This document shows positions 5,714 through 14,837 of a stretch of DNA of 37,283 bases, in pieces. Each line of letters opens with the position of its first letter. Positions within the stretch are counted from its first letter, which is position 1. The stretch comes from a virus. The position numbers and the translations under genes are program-made. Where the stretch lies: positions 1 through 37,283 of the IMG/VR virus record IMGVR_UViG_3300049432_000202. The stretch is one strand, 5' to 3'. Under the pieces are notes generated by a model. The model searched no databases and had not been told where the DNA came from. It saw only the letters and a list, made by a program, of their open reading frames with translations.

Positions 5714-7557
5714 TAGACGGCCTCGTCGAAATCCGTCGCTTCGACCTTGAGCGCGATGGCAGTGCCGATCTCGACATCGGTCTCGGGCATCGACGCGATG
5801 ACCCCGAACACCTTGCGACCGGCGCTGTCGCGGTAGCAGAGGACCGCCCGGCGTTCGTGCATCTCCCGCAACGCGGCGACGTCGACCGGGTCGATCAAGA
5901 CGACGGTCGCTTCGACCTCTTCCTCGGTCCGTGTGCCGAACTCCGGAACGGGTCGAGCGCGCCCGGCATAGACGTGCGTTGCGACCTGGACCCGCTTGGT
6001 TGCTCCCCGCGCCATGCGTCGTTGCCGGAACCCGCGCGCCGTCCCCGACGCATCCTCCGGGTCGTGCAGCCACACGCCGACGAGTGAGACGTGGATCGGA
6101 GCCGAGACTAAGCTCTCGCGCGTCGTGTTGTTCGCGCCGATCGCCTTGACCTTGTATTCGTAGTCCTGCTCCGACGCGACCGCGTAGTCGTCGTAGGTGG
6201 TGACGTGCGTCGCCTCGAGGCCCCCGTCGAAGGGATGCTTATAGGTCGTGTCGTCTTCGACCGGGAGCGGTCCACCGAGCGCGTAGTCGGCGGCGATCTT
6301 GGCGGCCGAGTGCGCTGTGTTGGAGATGCGGAGATCGTCGAGAAGACCGTTGATCTGATCGACGCCACCGAGCCCAACCCCCAGCTCGGCGACGGCCGCC
6401 GCGAGCGTGGGGACGGCTCCCGACGAATCACTCCCGACAAGGACACCGTTCTTGTAGAGGCGGAAGTCGTTCGACTTCCACACCGCGGCGATCTTTGTGA
6501 CGGTGTCGAGTGGCAGGTTGACGGAATCGGTGATGTTGCACGAGAGGGCGCCGCCCGAGAAGACTTCCCATCGAAGTTTGCCCGCCCCGTTCTCCCCCAG
6601 CAAAAGCCCGTTCGTCGTGTCCCCGGCGCTGACGATGCGCCGAGGTCGGCCCAGAACGAGAGTCGGGTTGAAGAGTTTCAGTGAGACCTCGATGGTGCCT
6701 TCGTTGTTGTTGAAGACCCCAGCGCGCGGGATCGACAGGGTCTCGGCGGCCCTCGCCGTTCCGGGTGCTTGGTAGGACGTGGGGTAGCTCTTGTTCTCGA
6801 ATTGAGGACGACAGATGTCGATGTCGGCACCGTTGGGCAGGTCGCCGATGAGCCACACGTCGCACGTCACGGCCCCCGCCGGAGCAACCGCTCCCAGGTA
6901 GGCGCGTCGCCAGGTGCCGTCGAGCACGGCACTGCCCCATGCTCCTCCTGGGGGCCCGCCGTTGAAGTTCATCGTGTCGAACCGGATCGTCGTGCCGCCC
7001 GAGTTCTTCCACTGCAACCCAACGAATCCCCCGGCGCTCCCGGCGGCGAGTCGTTCCCACACGGACATCGTGTACGACTGAAGAGCTGTGACGGGACGGT
7101 TCTGGAGTAAGTAAACGTTGCCGACGCCGATCGAGCGATAACGTCGCGCGCTCACACCACTGAATGGACTGGCGACGTTGCCTTGATCGGTGAGGTTCGC
7201 GCCCTTGTTCCACGGAGGCACGACCGGCGCGTCCCCGGTGTCGAGGAGGTTCGTCGTTCCCTCTTCGATCGTGATCCCGTTACCGAAGCCAGCTAGCTCC
7301 GCACGCGGGACGCCCGTCGCGACCTGTGAGCCGTCCTGCTTGACGGCGGTCGATGCTCGGGCAAACGTGGCCGGGTTAGCTTCGACCTCTTCGACGGCGA
7401 TACGCGTCCAGTCGGTCTCGCCGACCTTGCGACGGTGAATCTCGTTTGAGACGACCACCGGCTCGCTTACACCGGGCCCCGGGTTCTCTGCCGTGACGCG
7501 GATGAACCCGTCCTCGGTGGGGACCTCGGTGTAGTCGGTGACGATCAGGTCGGTCAT
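5713..7557 (-). CDS. Minor tail protein with LamG/concanavalin-like modules (likely receptor binding)
   Basis: The product has 614 residues. From about residue 14 it starts an fn3-like segment that stops at about 58. There follows FARASTAVKQDG and IEEGTTNLL (60-105), a lead-in common before phage carbohydrate-binding modules. A first jelly-roll spans about 120-260 (SYTMSVWERL to IDICRPQFEN) and a LamG domain 285-425 (GTIEVSLKLF, FRLYKNGVLVG, GLLDDLRISNTAHS). An fn3-like second half follows at about 434-492 (DYEYKVKAIG), then a C-terminal tail-attachment-like domain (495-614). The lectin-type modules therefore seem to be inserted in one fn3 domain. It would sit at the tail tip and bind host glycans. 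The ATG at 7557 forms an ATGA overlap. Confidence 0.8.
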   Translation of the reverse strand: MTDLIVTDYTEVPTEDGFIRVTAENPGPGVSEPVVVSNEIHRRKVGETDWTRIAVEEVEANPATFARASTAVKQDGSQVATGVPRAELAGFGNGITIEEGTTNLLDTGDAPVVPPWNKGANLTDQGNVASPFSGVSARRYRSIGVGNVYLLQNRPVTALQSYTMSVWERLAAGSAGGFVGLQWKNSGGTTIRFDTMNFNGGPPGGAWGSAVLDGTWRRAYLGAVAPAGAVTCDVWLIGDLPNGADIDICRPQFENKSYPTSYQAPGTARAAETLSIPRAGVFNNNEGTIEVSLKLFNPTLVLGRPRRIVSAGDTTNGLLLGENGAGKLRWEVFSGGALSCNITDSVNLPLDTVTKIAAVWKSNDFRLYKNGVLVGSDSSGAVPTLAAAVAELGVGLGGVDQINGLLDDLRISNTAHSAAKIAADYALGGPLPVEDDTTYKHPFDGGLEATHVTTYDDYAVASEQDYEYKVKAIGANNTTRESLVSAPIHVSLVGVWLHDPEDASGTARGFRQRRMARGATKRVQVATHVYAGRARPVPEFGTRTEEEVEATVVLIDPVDVAALREMHERRAVLCYRDSAGRKVFGVIASMPETDVEIGTAIALKVEATDFDEAV

Positions 7558-8597
7558 AGGTCCCTCTCCGCCAGCGTGGCAAAGACGTTTACGAGGGGCG
7601 AGTCGGTGGTCTCGACATTCGCCCGCCACTCCTCGCCGTCCCTAACGCCCAGGATCGCGGGTCCGGCATTGGAGAGGGTGCCGATGGCGTTCCTGGCGAT
7701 TGTGGAGGTAACCCCGGCTCGTTTGGCCTTTATGAGGACGTTGCGGGTCGCCGCCTCGCCGTTGAATACCCTGGACGTTGCCTGGATGAGGCCACCGAAG
7801 GCCACCGAGGCGAAGGACGGGATGGTCGCGTATTTCCCGGCCGGGGCCGTATAGATGACCTGCTCGGCGACGGTGAGGCCCGACTTCCGGACGCTAACGA
7901 AATCGAACTCGGGATACTCGTCGGTGTCGATGGTGACGAAAACCGCGTGGACGTCGAGAGCGCCCGCCGTCACGATCCGCCAGGTCTCGCCCTCGGTTAG
8001 AAGGTCGAAGATGGCGAGGCTGGTCTGAGCGTTGGCCCCCGCGCTGACCCGACCGTACCGATTCGCCGCCGTGTGGACCTCTCCCTCTCTGAGCTTGTAG
8101 ATGTCGACGACGATGGCCCCGCCGGTGCTGTTGTAGACAATCGGAGCCTGGATGTACGCGATCTTGCCGTCGGGACAGGTGAAGAGGTCGCCGACCCCGT
8201 TGAGAGCTGGAAGTCTCGTAACCGTCATCTCGGTCGACAGAGCCTCCAGCTTCGTCCGAGCGGTGAGAAGCTCCGGCGCTGGCATGAACTCCCCGACCTC
8301 GGTGAACGAACCAAACTCGATCATCGGCGTCGGAGCGCCGACGAAGTGCGCGGTGCCATCGTTGTCCGAGCATTCGAGGGTCACGGTCTGCGGCGTGTCG
8401 GACCACAGCTCATATTCGCCCTGGTCGTTAGTCGTAACGATGATGGGCGCTGTCAGAGCGACCCCGCCGGTGCGCGCGGTATAGACGCTCCCGAGCGGCG
8501 CGGAAGTGCTTCCGACCTGCGTCACGAGGACCTCGGCGTTTTGGACCGGGCGACCGTTGGGCCCGACTCTGACAGTCCCTCTCAAGTGTGCTCTCAA
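7554..8597 (-). CDS. Minor tail protein with N-terminal Ig-like/Cna-B-type domain
   Basis: The product has 347 residues. Residues 1-85 form a repeat-rich beta domain (RGTVRVGPNGRPVQNAEV, then TNDQGEYELW) like carboxypeptidase-regulatory or Cna-B folds, which often link tail proteins. A central helix-like stretch (about 105-130) and a C-terminal beta-rich region of unknown family follow; the latter contains two similar units with VYNSTGGAIVVDIYK and VFNGEAATRNVLIKA. The start is TTG at 8597, supported by AGGAGG 5 bases upstream; a second TTG lies four codons in. It ends in an ATGA overlap with the LamG protein. It is probably a structural tail-fibre or tip component. Confidence 0.75.
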   Translation of the reverse strand: MRAHLRGTVRVGPNGRPVQNAEVLVTQVGSTSAPLGSVYTARTGGVALTAPIIVTTNDQGEYELWSDTPQTVTLECSDNDGTAHFVGAPTPMIEFGSFTEVGEFMPAPELLTARTKLEALSTEMTVTRLPALNGVGDLFTCPDGKIAYIQAPIVYNSTGGAIVVDIYKLREGEVHTAANRYGRVSAGANAQTSLAIFDLLTEGETWRIVTAGALDVHAVFVTIDTDEYPEFDFVSVRKSGLTVAEQVIYTAPAGKYATIPSFASVAFGGLIQATSRVFNGEAATRNVLIKAKRAGVTSTIARNAIGTLSNAGPAILGVRDGEEWRANVETTDSPLVNVFATLAERDL

Positions 8598-8606
8598 GTC
8601 GGCCTC

Positions 8607-9833
8607 CTACATCGCTTCCACGGTGATGACTGGTTGGGGCGGCGGTGTGTAGAGCACGGTGAAGGTCCGCACCGCCACGTTCGACGCGACATCGAGCGCG
8701 TCCCAGGTCGTGACCTCGACCGAGTAGTTGCCGACCACGAGGCCGGTGAGCGTGTACGACCGCGCGGCCGAGTCCATGACCTTGCCGGTGGTCGAGATGA
8801 CAGCTCCGAGACTGTCTTTCAGCACCACCCGGTAAGCGGTCTGGATGCCCGCCTCTGGATCGGTGAAGGTCCACGTCACGAGATGACTCGCGAAGATGAC
8901 GACCTCGCCGTTGGTCGCCGGGCTCGTGATAGCCGTGGTGGGTTGCTGCGACGTGTTGAACGCGCCGAGCGCCGAATAGGGACCGGCGAGATCGCCTTGG
9001 TCCCACGTCTTGACTTCCCATTGGTACGCGACCCCGTTCGTCAGCGTCCCACCGGGAACCGTGCGACTGCTGACCGCGCTCGCGACTTTCCCGGTGTCGT
9101 GAACCATGACGCCGTCCGAGACCCGGTAGATGCGGAGCTGGAAAGCGCTCTGTGTGTCACCGGCGTCGTCGTTGAAGGTCCACGCGAACTGCGCCGCCTG
9201 TGTCGCGTCGAACGATTCCTTCGTCGTGAGCGTCGGGGCCAGTGGCGGGGCCGAGTAGGTGATGACGAGTTTCGGGTCATCCGCGGTCCCCGTCGTGTCG
9301 ACAGCCTTGACCCCCACTTGCTCCAACCCCGTCGGCGCGTTGTTGTTGCGATGCCGCGACGAGCACAGGAGGAGGTAGGTCGTGCCGTCGACGGCGATCG
9401 CCGCGGCAAGGGCGTCATCGGTGAAGACGTTGTAGTCGCTCGACCACCCGGCCGACGTGTCGAAGTGAGCCCGCAGAGTGAGCGCCGCGAGGTCTGCTCC
9501 GGCGACCCAATCCGCTGCGTCCACGCTCGCGCCGAAGTCCTTCGTCCGGGCCTCGATCGTGAAGTCGGTGACCGACTCGTCTGGAGATACGCCGCCGCCC
9601 TTGATCGAGAGCACCGCGGAGGTAACGACCGCGCCGGGCGGAAGGACCGTCGTGTCGAACGACACGAGGTACTCCTTCACGACGTAGAGGCCCCCCGAGA
9701 GGTACTGACCGATCTGATGCACCGTTCCCGTCGACACGAAGAACCCGCTCCCAGCTCGTGCCGTCGCATAGACCGCGTTCGACGACTCGATCTGAGCGTC
9801 GTTCACGTTCCCGTAAACAGTGAGGACCGCCAT
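8607..9833 (-). CDS. Minor tail protein with CBM-like N-terminus and two fn3-like repeats
   Basis: The product has 408 residues. Residues 1-195 resemble the DNRLRE/CBM96-type beta-sandwich found on phage tail and secreted proteins (YLVSFDTTVLPPGAVVTSA followed by FTIEARTKDFG and LLLCSSRHRNNN). Two fn3-like repeats follow at about 200-300 and 303-398; each holds F-x-W-T-F-x-D, a central MVHDTGKV or VISTTGKV strand, and a final strand ending in AFNT or FTVLY. The ATG at 9833 overlaps the stop of the 38-residue gene as TAATG. It is likely a tail-tip adhesion protein and the first of three large modular minor tail proteins after the tape measure. Confidence 0.75.
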   Translation of the reverse strand: MAVLTVYGNVNDAQIESSNAVYATARAGSGFFVSTGTVHQIGQYLSGGLYVVKEYLVSFDTTVLPPGAVVTSAVLSIKGGGVSPDESVTDFTIEARTKDFGASVDAADWVAGADLAALTLRAHFDTSAGWSSDYNVFTDDALAAAIAVDGTTYLLLCSSRHRNNNAPTGLEQVGVKAVDTTGTADDPKLVITYSAPPLAPTLTTKESFDATQAAQFAWTFNDDAGDTQSAFQLRIYRVSDGVMVHDTGKVASAVSSRTVPGGTLTNGVAYQWEVKTWDQGDLAGPYSALGAFNTSQQPTTAITSPATNGEVVIFASHLVTWTFTDPEAGIQTAYRVVLKDSLGAVISTTGKVMDSAARSYTLTGLVVGNYSVEVTTWDALDVASNVAVRTFTVLYTPPPQPVITVEAM

Positions 9834-9949
9834 TAGCTAGCCCTCCTGCCGGTTCGTTGCTTGTCACAGACGGGTCGGTACACGTCCGGGGCGGAATGGG
9901 AGCGGGACGGGTTGCACGACTGCGAGAGACAAGACGGTAGGCGGCTCAT
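9833..9949 (-). CDS. 38-residue basic, Cys-containing protein between tape measure and minor tail genes
   Basis: The gene has 38 codons plus stop and fills what would otherwise be a 112-base gap. ATG at 9949 overlaps the tape-measure stop as ATGA, and its TAA overlaps the next ATG as TAATG. Coupling at both ends is the main evidence that it is real. The product is Ser/Arg-rich with three Cys (CLSQSC and one more near residue 28). It has no membrane segment and no recognised family. It could be a tail-assembly microprotein or only a bridge that carries ribosomes into the minor tail genes. Confidence 0.5.
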   Translation of the reverse strand: MSRLPSCLSQSCNPSRSHSAPDVYRPVCDKQRTGRRAS

Positions 9950-12900
9950 CGCGCCCCCTGCTTCGCTACCTGTCGGATGGTGTCGAAGAACTCCTCGGCC
10001 TGGCGCGCACCTTTGATGTTGGACAGCTCAACCGTCTGAATGTTGAACGTGTCTCCGGTCGCGATGACCTTGCTCGACTTCGTCCCTCCACCCTGTGCGG
10101 CCGCCGCCGCTGCAGCCGCCGCCTGCTCGGCCTGCGACCCCATCGAGCCACCGCTCGGAGCGCTCGTCGTTACGACGGAAGAGGCTGCCGTGTGGATCCC
10201 GGCGATGACGGCGTTCAGCCGGTCGCGGAAGTCACCAGCGATGCCCGAGATGTTTTCGGCGAACCCGCGCAAGGCGTTGGCGAGCGCATCGAAGTTCAGC
10301 TTCTCGGCCTCGCGCGCCATGTGGTCGACGAACCTCTCGACCTCACGAGCGAACTCGGCCATCTCTCGGGTGACCGCTGCCATCTCCTGCCCGAAGAAGA
10401 GATCGGTGAGCCGGTCCGAGATGCGCTCGACGGTGTCGTTGATCGTCTTGGCCGTCTGATTCGCCATGATGATGAGCTGACCGGACGCGTCTTCGAGCAA
10501 CGCTTCGGCCATCGGCAACGCTTCCTCGCCTGCGGCTGCGATCTGACGTATCAGCTCTTCGCCGAGCCCGGCCGCGGCCAGTCGATCGAGCACGTCGGCG
10601 AAGTGCTTCGCCCGGCTCTGCAGCGACGGGAGCAGGTTGCGAAGGACGCTCGTCGCCTTCGACTCCTGCATCGTCGTCGCGAGCGCCGCCTTCGCCTGGT
10701 CCTCTTGGGCGATCGCGGCGGCGAGCTGCGCGATGGCCGCCTTCTGTGCCGTCTCGGCCGCGGCGACGGTCTCCTCGGTGCGCTCCGGGTCGGAGTAAGC
10801 GGCGTTGAGAGCCGTGACGGCATCATCGCTCGCGGTGCGCGCGTCTGCGACGGCCTGCGCGGCCGCGACTGCAGCTTCCTCGGCGGCCCGGAGCTTGTCG
10901 GCGGCCGTGTCGGCTTCGTCGTTGAACGCGCTGACGAGGTCGCGCATACCGGAGAAGCCACCGGAGACTTCGTCGCGGAAGTTAGCGATCCGCTCGTTGA
11001 GTGCGTCGAAGCGGGTCTGCAACGCCTCCCCGCGCCGGAGCAGTGCGCGGCCCTCGGTCTCGAACCTTCGAGCGAGTTCCTTCATCGCTTGGATCTGCTC
11101 TTTCGCATGTTCCTTGAGCGCCTCGATCTGTTTCTTCGTGGCGTTCTTCAGCGATGCGATCGCGGCGTCGGACAGCTTGTCGTTTTCGAGCGCCTTCTCC
11201 AGCTTGCTCGTGAGGCCATCGATCTGCTTCTCGAGCTTGTTCTTCAGTTTGTCGATGGCGTTGTCGATCTGCGACGTGAAGCGATCGAGGAAGTGCTCGG
11301 TCTTGTTTAGCCCCCGCATGAGACCGGCGACGATGTCCTTACCGATCTTCTCGAAGACCCGAGACGGCGAGTGTGCGTCGACCTGTTGACGAGCTGCGGC
11401 GATGACCTGCGACATCATCCCGGCGACCGCATTGACGACGTCTCCCGGTTGGATCCCGGCGATTACGCCCTGACTGATCGCATTACCTAGCGAGATGGCG
11501 GCGCTTCGAGTCGGACCGACCTGACTACGAACGTGCCCCGGGATTCCCTGCACCGCGGTCTTCGCACCGAGCGAGCCCCGGATCGCGCTCGCCTTCAACG
11601 ACTCGAGGGCGCCGGCGAGGATGTCCGATTGCTTCTTCGACAGGCCCGCCTCACGACCGAGCTTCTGAAGAGCCTCGGCCGCGTTCGGAACATCGCCGGT
11701 GAGCTCGTTGACCTTCTTCCGATTCAGACCCCACGTCTCGGCCAGCTCGAGGAAGGCGTTCTTGTTGACCCGACCCTTCACGGTTGCCGCGGCGAGGTTG
11801 TCAGCGAGATCCTTGGTCGAGACGGCCAGGCTGCGCTGCGACTCCCGAACGTTGATCTGAGCGCGCTCGACTGCGTCGAGGGCCTCCTGATACTTCCGCC
11901 CCGAAGTAACTCCCTCGTCCTTCAGTCGGTTCAGCTCGCGTTGGGCATCGGCGAGAGTGCGCTGCGCGTCGCGGAGGTTGAGCTCGGCGGAGCGAACCGT
12001 GTCGGTGATACCGGCCAGTCGACGACGGGTGTCGGCGAGGGACTCGGTCGACATCTCGACCTCGGCGGTCGCCTGACCAGACAGCCGGAGCGCCGCGGCA
12101 AGTCTCTTCTCGGCCGCATCGAGTCGCTCGGTGAAGAACGCGGCTTCTTGGCTCCCGGCCCCGAACGCGGCGAGCGCCTCGGTCTGGTGGAGGACGGCTT
12201 GCGCGTAGGACGCCTGCGCTTCGGCGATTTTGCGGGTCGCCCCGTCCATCTGCTCCGCTTCCCTGCGAGCTTCGAAGATCGCCTGCTGGAGACCGTGAAG
12301 CTCGTTGGTCGCGCTCGGGCCCTTGCCGATGAACTCTTCGAGGGCGTCGGACATCTGCGTGCCGAGATTCGAGGCCGCGCGCGCGGTGCTCTCGAACTGC
12401 GACCGCAGGTCGGTCATCGCGCCGATGTCCGTGAGTCCCTCGATCAACCCCCTCGACGCTGCTGTGGCTCGGTTCTCCGCAGTGATGAGGTTGTAGATGC
12501 CGAAAGCGAGTCCGGCCACGGCCGCCGTCGCGAGACCGGTTGGGGAGGTCAACGCCGAGAACGCCGTGCCGAGGCGCTTGACCGATTGCATCGCCTGGCC
12601 TGCGACCCACGCGAATGGACCTATCGCTGCGACGATCGCCATCACCGCGACGACCATCTCCTGCATCGGTTTAGGCAGGGAGACGAACCCTTCCAGCACC
12701 GTCTGGATGACGTCGCCGACCTTCATGAGCGTCGGTGCCAGTCGGTTACCGAGCGTCAGCAGTGCCGTCTCCGCTGCGCCGCGAAGATGCTCGAGCGCCC
12801 CCGGCAGGCCCTTCATGCGAGCGGCTGCGACCTCGGCCGCGGTGCCCGACTCCGACGTCGCCTTGATGTACTTGCTCAACCCCTCGGCCCCGGAGTCCAT

Positions 12901-13788
12901 GACGATGCGCGCGGCCCGGTAGGCGTCGGTGCCGAACATGACCTTCAGGGCTGCTTGTTGCTGCGCCTGGGTGAGACCGCCGAGACGCGACTGCAGGACG
13001 TTCGCGACCTCGGACATCGACTTGATCTCGCCGTTCGCGTTGACGAAGTTGACGCCGAGCTCCCGCATCGTCTCCTTCGCTTTGACCGATGTCGGGACGA
13101 GATTCAGGAGCATCGTCTTCAGCGAAGTCCCGGCGTCGGAGCCACGGATCCCCTGATCGGCGAGCATCGCGAGGACGCCCGTCGTCTCTTGGATGGTGAG
13201 TCCGGCTGCCGCGGCCGCGTTGCCGCCCATCTGCAGGGCGAGCGCGAGGTCGTCGACGTCTGCTGACGATGCGTTCGCGGCACCGGCGAGAGCATCGACG
13301 GCTTCTTTCGAGCGCTTCCCCGACAGGCCGAAGATGTTCATCGCGTTCGACGTGATCGTCGCCGCCTGCGCGAGATCGATGTTTCCGGCGGTCGCAAGGT
13401 CGAGGGTGTTCTTCAGACCCCCGCCCATGATGTTCGAGGTCGAGACGCCTGCCTTCGACAGCTCCAACATCGCGGCCGCTGCCTCGTTCGCCGAGAAGGC
13501 AGTGTCAGCTCCGAGCTTGATCGCGAGCTTGCGGAGCTTGTCGAGTTGCGGACCCGGGACCCCGGCGACCGCGCCCATCGCGTTCATCGACTCCTCGAAG
13601 TCGGCGGCCGTCTTGATGGCCTTCGCTCCCAACGCGAGGAGAGGCAACGTCACGAACATCGTGGCGCTGCGACCGAATCCCGACAGCTTCTTCCCCGCCG
13701 AGTTGAGCGACGAGGACGCGCGCGCCATCCCCGCGTCGAAGCTCGACGAGTTCAGGTCGAGGATGGCTGTAAGGCGTCCGACGATCAT
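9946..13788 (-). CDS. Tail tape measure protein (TP901 type)
   Basis: The product has 1280 residues and sets tail length, around which the tail tube assembles. Residues about 55-350 are a TP901-type tape-measure core (AADFEESMNAMGAVAGV, FSANEAAAAMLELSKAG, LADQGIRGSDAGTSLKTML). Hydrophobic stretches lie near 44-60 and 375-400 (VVAVMAIVAAIG). Long Ala/Glu/Gln/Lys coiled coils fill about 480-680 and 850-1080. The C-terminal 60 residues are Ala- and Gly-rich. Using the usual relation of about 0.15 nm per residue the tail would be near 190 nm, an estimate. It lies directly after the frameshifted tail chaperones, the conserved order in siphoviruses. No lysozyme or peptidase insert is visible. Confidence 0.95.
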   Translation of the reverse strand: MIVGRLTAILDLNSSSFDAGMARASSSLNSAGKKLSGFGRSATMFVTLPLLALGAKAIKTAADFEESMNAMGAVAGVPGPQLDKLRKLAIKLGADTAFSANEAAAAMLELSKAGVSTSNIMGGGLKNTLDLATAGNIDLAQAATITSNAMNIFGLSGKRSKEAVDALAGAANASSADVDDLALALQMGGNAAAAAGLTIQETTGVLAMLADQGIRGSDAGTSLKTMLLNLVPTSVKAKETMRELGVNFVNANGEIKSMSEVANVLQSRLGGLTQAQQQAALKVMFGTDAYRAARIVMDSGAEGLSKYIKATSESGTAAEVAAARMKGLPGALEHLRGAAETALLTLGNRLAPTLMKVGDVIQTVLEGFVSLPKPMQEMVVAVMAIVAAIGPFAWVAGQAMQSVKRLGTAFSALTSPTGLATAAVAGLAFGIYNLITAENRATAASRGLIEGLTDIGAMTDLRSQFESTARAASNLGTQMSDALEEFIGKGPSATNELHGLQQAIFEARREAEQMDGATRKIAEAQASYAQAVLHQTEALAAFGAGSQEAAFFTERLDAAEKRLAAALRLSGQATAEVEMSTESLADTRRRLAGITDTVRSAELNLRDAQRTLADAQRELNRLKDEGVTSGRKYQEALDAVERAQINVRESQRSLAVSTKDLADNLAAATVKGRVNKNAFLELAETWGLNRKKVNELTGDVPNAAEALQKLGREAGLSKKQSDILAGALESLKASAIRGSLGAKTAVQGIPGHVRSQVGPTRSAAISLGNAISQGVIAGIQPGDVVNAVAGMMSQVIAAARQQVDAHSPSRVFEKIGKDIVAGLMRGLNKTEHFLDRFTSQIDNAIDKLKNKLEKQIDGLTSKLEKALENDKLSDAAIASLKNATKKQIEALKEHAKEQIQAMKELARRFETEGRALLRRGEALQTRFDALNERIANFRDEVSGGFSGMRDLVSAFNDEADTAADKLRAAEEAAVAAAQAVADARTASDDAVTALNAAYSDPERTEETVAAAETAQKAAIAQLAAAIAQEDQAKAALATTMQESKATSVLRNLLPSLQSRAKHFADVLDRLAAAGLGEELIRQIAAAGEEALPMAEALLEDASGQLIIMANQTAKTINDTVERISDRLTDLFFGQEMAAVTREMAEFAREVERFVDHMAREAEKLNFDALANALRGFAENISGIAGDFRDRLNAVIAGIHTAASSVVTTSAPSGGSMGSQAEQAAAAAAAAAQGGGTKSSKVIATGDTFNIQTVELSNIKGARQAEEFFDTIRQVAKQGAR

Positions 13789-13792
13789 GCGG

Positions 13793-14391
13793 CTACTTCA
13801 TCCCTGCTATCGAGAAAAGGTGGCGAGCCCCTTCAACGGGGTCATCGATGACGCGCGCTCCCGTCGATGGGTCGAAGTGCGACTGCACCCATCCAGACTT
13901 CGGGGACAGCCCCGATAGGAGGACCAAGAACTCGCGCCACGAAAGTTGTTTCAGGTCGTCGGTGAGACGGACTCCGTACTCCCGTTTGAAGTCGGCTTCG
14001 ATGACGGCCCACCGTTCGAGGACGGAGTCGAAGTTGTTTCCTCCGGGGCGACCGTTTCCCCCTCGGCGTCCTCGCCGGTGCCGCCGTACTGAGACAGCGC
14101 CCATTCGAGGACGTGAGTGAGTTGTTCGATCCCGATGCCCTTATCGACCCACGACTGGTAAACGGCTTTCCCGAAGAGCTCCGCTGCGATCGCCTCGAGC
14201 TCCTCGACAGCGACCTGCTCGGTCTCTTGGCGCTTGCCGAGCTTGACCTCCATGTTCATCCGGACGAGCCGGAGCGAGAGCGCCGCCGGCATCTCCGAGG
14301 GGAGCTTGTACTCCTCCCCGAAGACCTTCGCGACTAGCGGCTCCCGCCCTTGCTCGGCCCAGAAGGCATCGAAGTCCTTCACGTTGCTCAC
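13793..14391 (-). CDS. Tail assembly chaperone, long form by -1 programmed frameshift
   Basis: Same start as the short chaperone (GTG at 14391). After codon 111 (GGG at 14061-14059) ribosomes can slip back one base at G|GGG|GAA and read 88 further codons to TAG at 13795-13793, giving about 199 residues. The second frame has its own protein-like content (LERWAVIEADFKREYGVRL, SWREFLVLLSGL) but no good start or ribosome site. It lies exactly where the GT-type product of lambda and other siphoviruses lies, just before the tape measure (4-base gap). The listed span crosses the frame change. The long product is expected at a minor ratio and to load the tape measure for tail assembly. Confidence 0.85.
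13951..14391 (-). CDS. Tail assembly chaperone, short form
   Basis: The product has 146 residues and is expected to bind the tape measure and prevent aggregation during tail building (gpG analogue). It is a helical protein: KDFDAFWAEQGREPLVAKVF, then LPSEMPAALSLRLVRM, and a low-complexity Ser/Thr/Pro tail after residue 115, which is the stretch read only if no frameshift occurs. GTG at 14391 forms a GTGA overlap with the tail-tube gene. The frameshift site lies at codons 110-112. Position between tail tube and tape measure and the slippery sequence make the call secure, although sequence is poorly conserved in this family. Confidence 0.88.
   Translation of the reverse strand: MSNVKDFDAFWAEQGREPLVAKVFGEEYKLPSEMPAALSLRLVRMNMEVKLGKRQETEQVAVEELEAIAAELFGKAVYQSWVDKGIGIEQLTHVLEWALSQYGGTGEDAEGETVAPEETTSTPSSNGGPSSKPTSNGSTESVSPTT
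14056..14062 (-). promoter_or_regulatory. -1 programmed ribosomal frameshift heptamer
   Basis: The minus strand reads GGGGGAA in phase G|GGG|GAA of the chaperone frame. A one-base backward slip keeps pairing at both positions and opens the downstream frame that runs to 13793. I did not resolve a stimulatory structure, but the following bases are very GC-rich. Confidence 0.85.
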
Positions 14392-14837
14392 GCTGCGGTG
14401 CCGATCTCCGGCTGACCGTTGAACACGACTTCGGCAGACCACGACGCGGCGTCGTTGTTCCCGCCACCGGGCCCGCCGTAGTTGAAGGACGCCTCGCCGC
14501 TGATCTGGTTGTTCCCAGCGGATGCCGGGGACGTGATGCGGAACCCGGTGAGTCCGGCATGACCAACTATCTGCGCCATCGCCTCGACCCGGGCCTGACC
14601 CGCGTCGCGCACTCCGGCGTCGTCCTCGAGGAAGAAGCCGTCGAGCGTGACCGACAGACCGCGGTTCGCAGGCAGGTGCTCGGACCAGCCACCGGAGTCG
14701 AAGTCCGTGGTGTCGGCGTCGTCCTTCGACCGGTCCGGGGTGAAGCTGTTGATCCCGCCGATCTCGACCCACGTATCCGCAACCGCGGTCTCGATCTCGA
14801 ACGTGAACTCCCTCGCAAGGATCTTGTGTGGGGGCAT
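14388..14837 (-). CDS. Major tail protein (tail tube)
   Basis: The product has 149 residues that would stack as rings into the tail tube. The pattern fits phage tail tube proteins of the TP901-1-like group: EFTFEIETAVADTWVEIGGI, then DADTTDFDSGGWSEHLPANR, then GLSVTLDGFFLED, and a C-terminal strand SAEVVFNGQPEIGTA. The ATG at 14837 lies 7 bases after GGAGG. Its position right after the tail terminator and before the chaperones is the standard order. It ends in a GTGA overlap with the chaperone. Confidence 0.9.
   Translation of the reverse strand: MPPHKILAREFTFEIETAVADTWVEIGGINSFTPDRSKDDADTTDFDSGGWSEHLPANRGLSVTLDGFFLEDDAGVRDAGQARVEAMAQIVGHAGLTGFRITSPASAGNNQISGEASFNYGGPGGGNNDAASWSAEVVFNGQPEIGTAA

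Noticed and set aside
4592-6073. Long N-terminal extension of the hub protein to 6073
   Set aside because: The extra part lies inside the LamG minor tail gene and is Arg/Gly-rich shadow sequence; the TAGTG overlap at 5713 gives the true start.
8073-9836. 587-codon open frame on the + strand
   Set aside because: It lies antisense to minor tail genes with domain-like translations; its own product is Arg/Asp/Val-rich shadow sequence with no motif.
11533-13266. 577-codon + strand frame inside the tape measure gene
   Set aside because: Shadow of the high-GC minus-strand gene; no ribosome site or recognisable domain.
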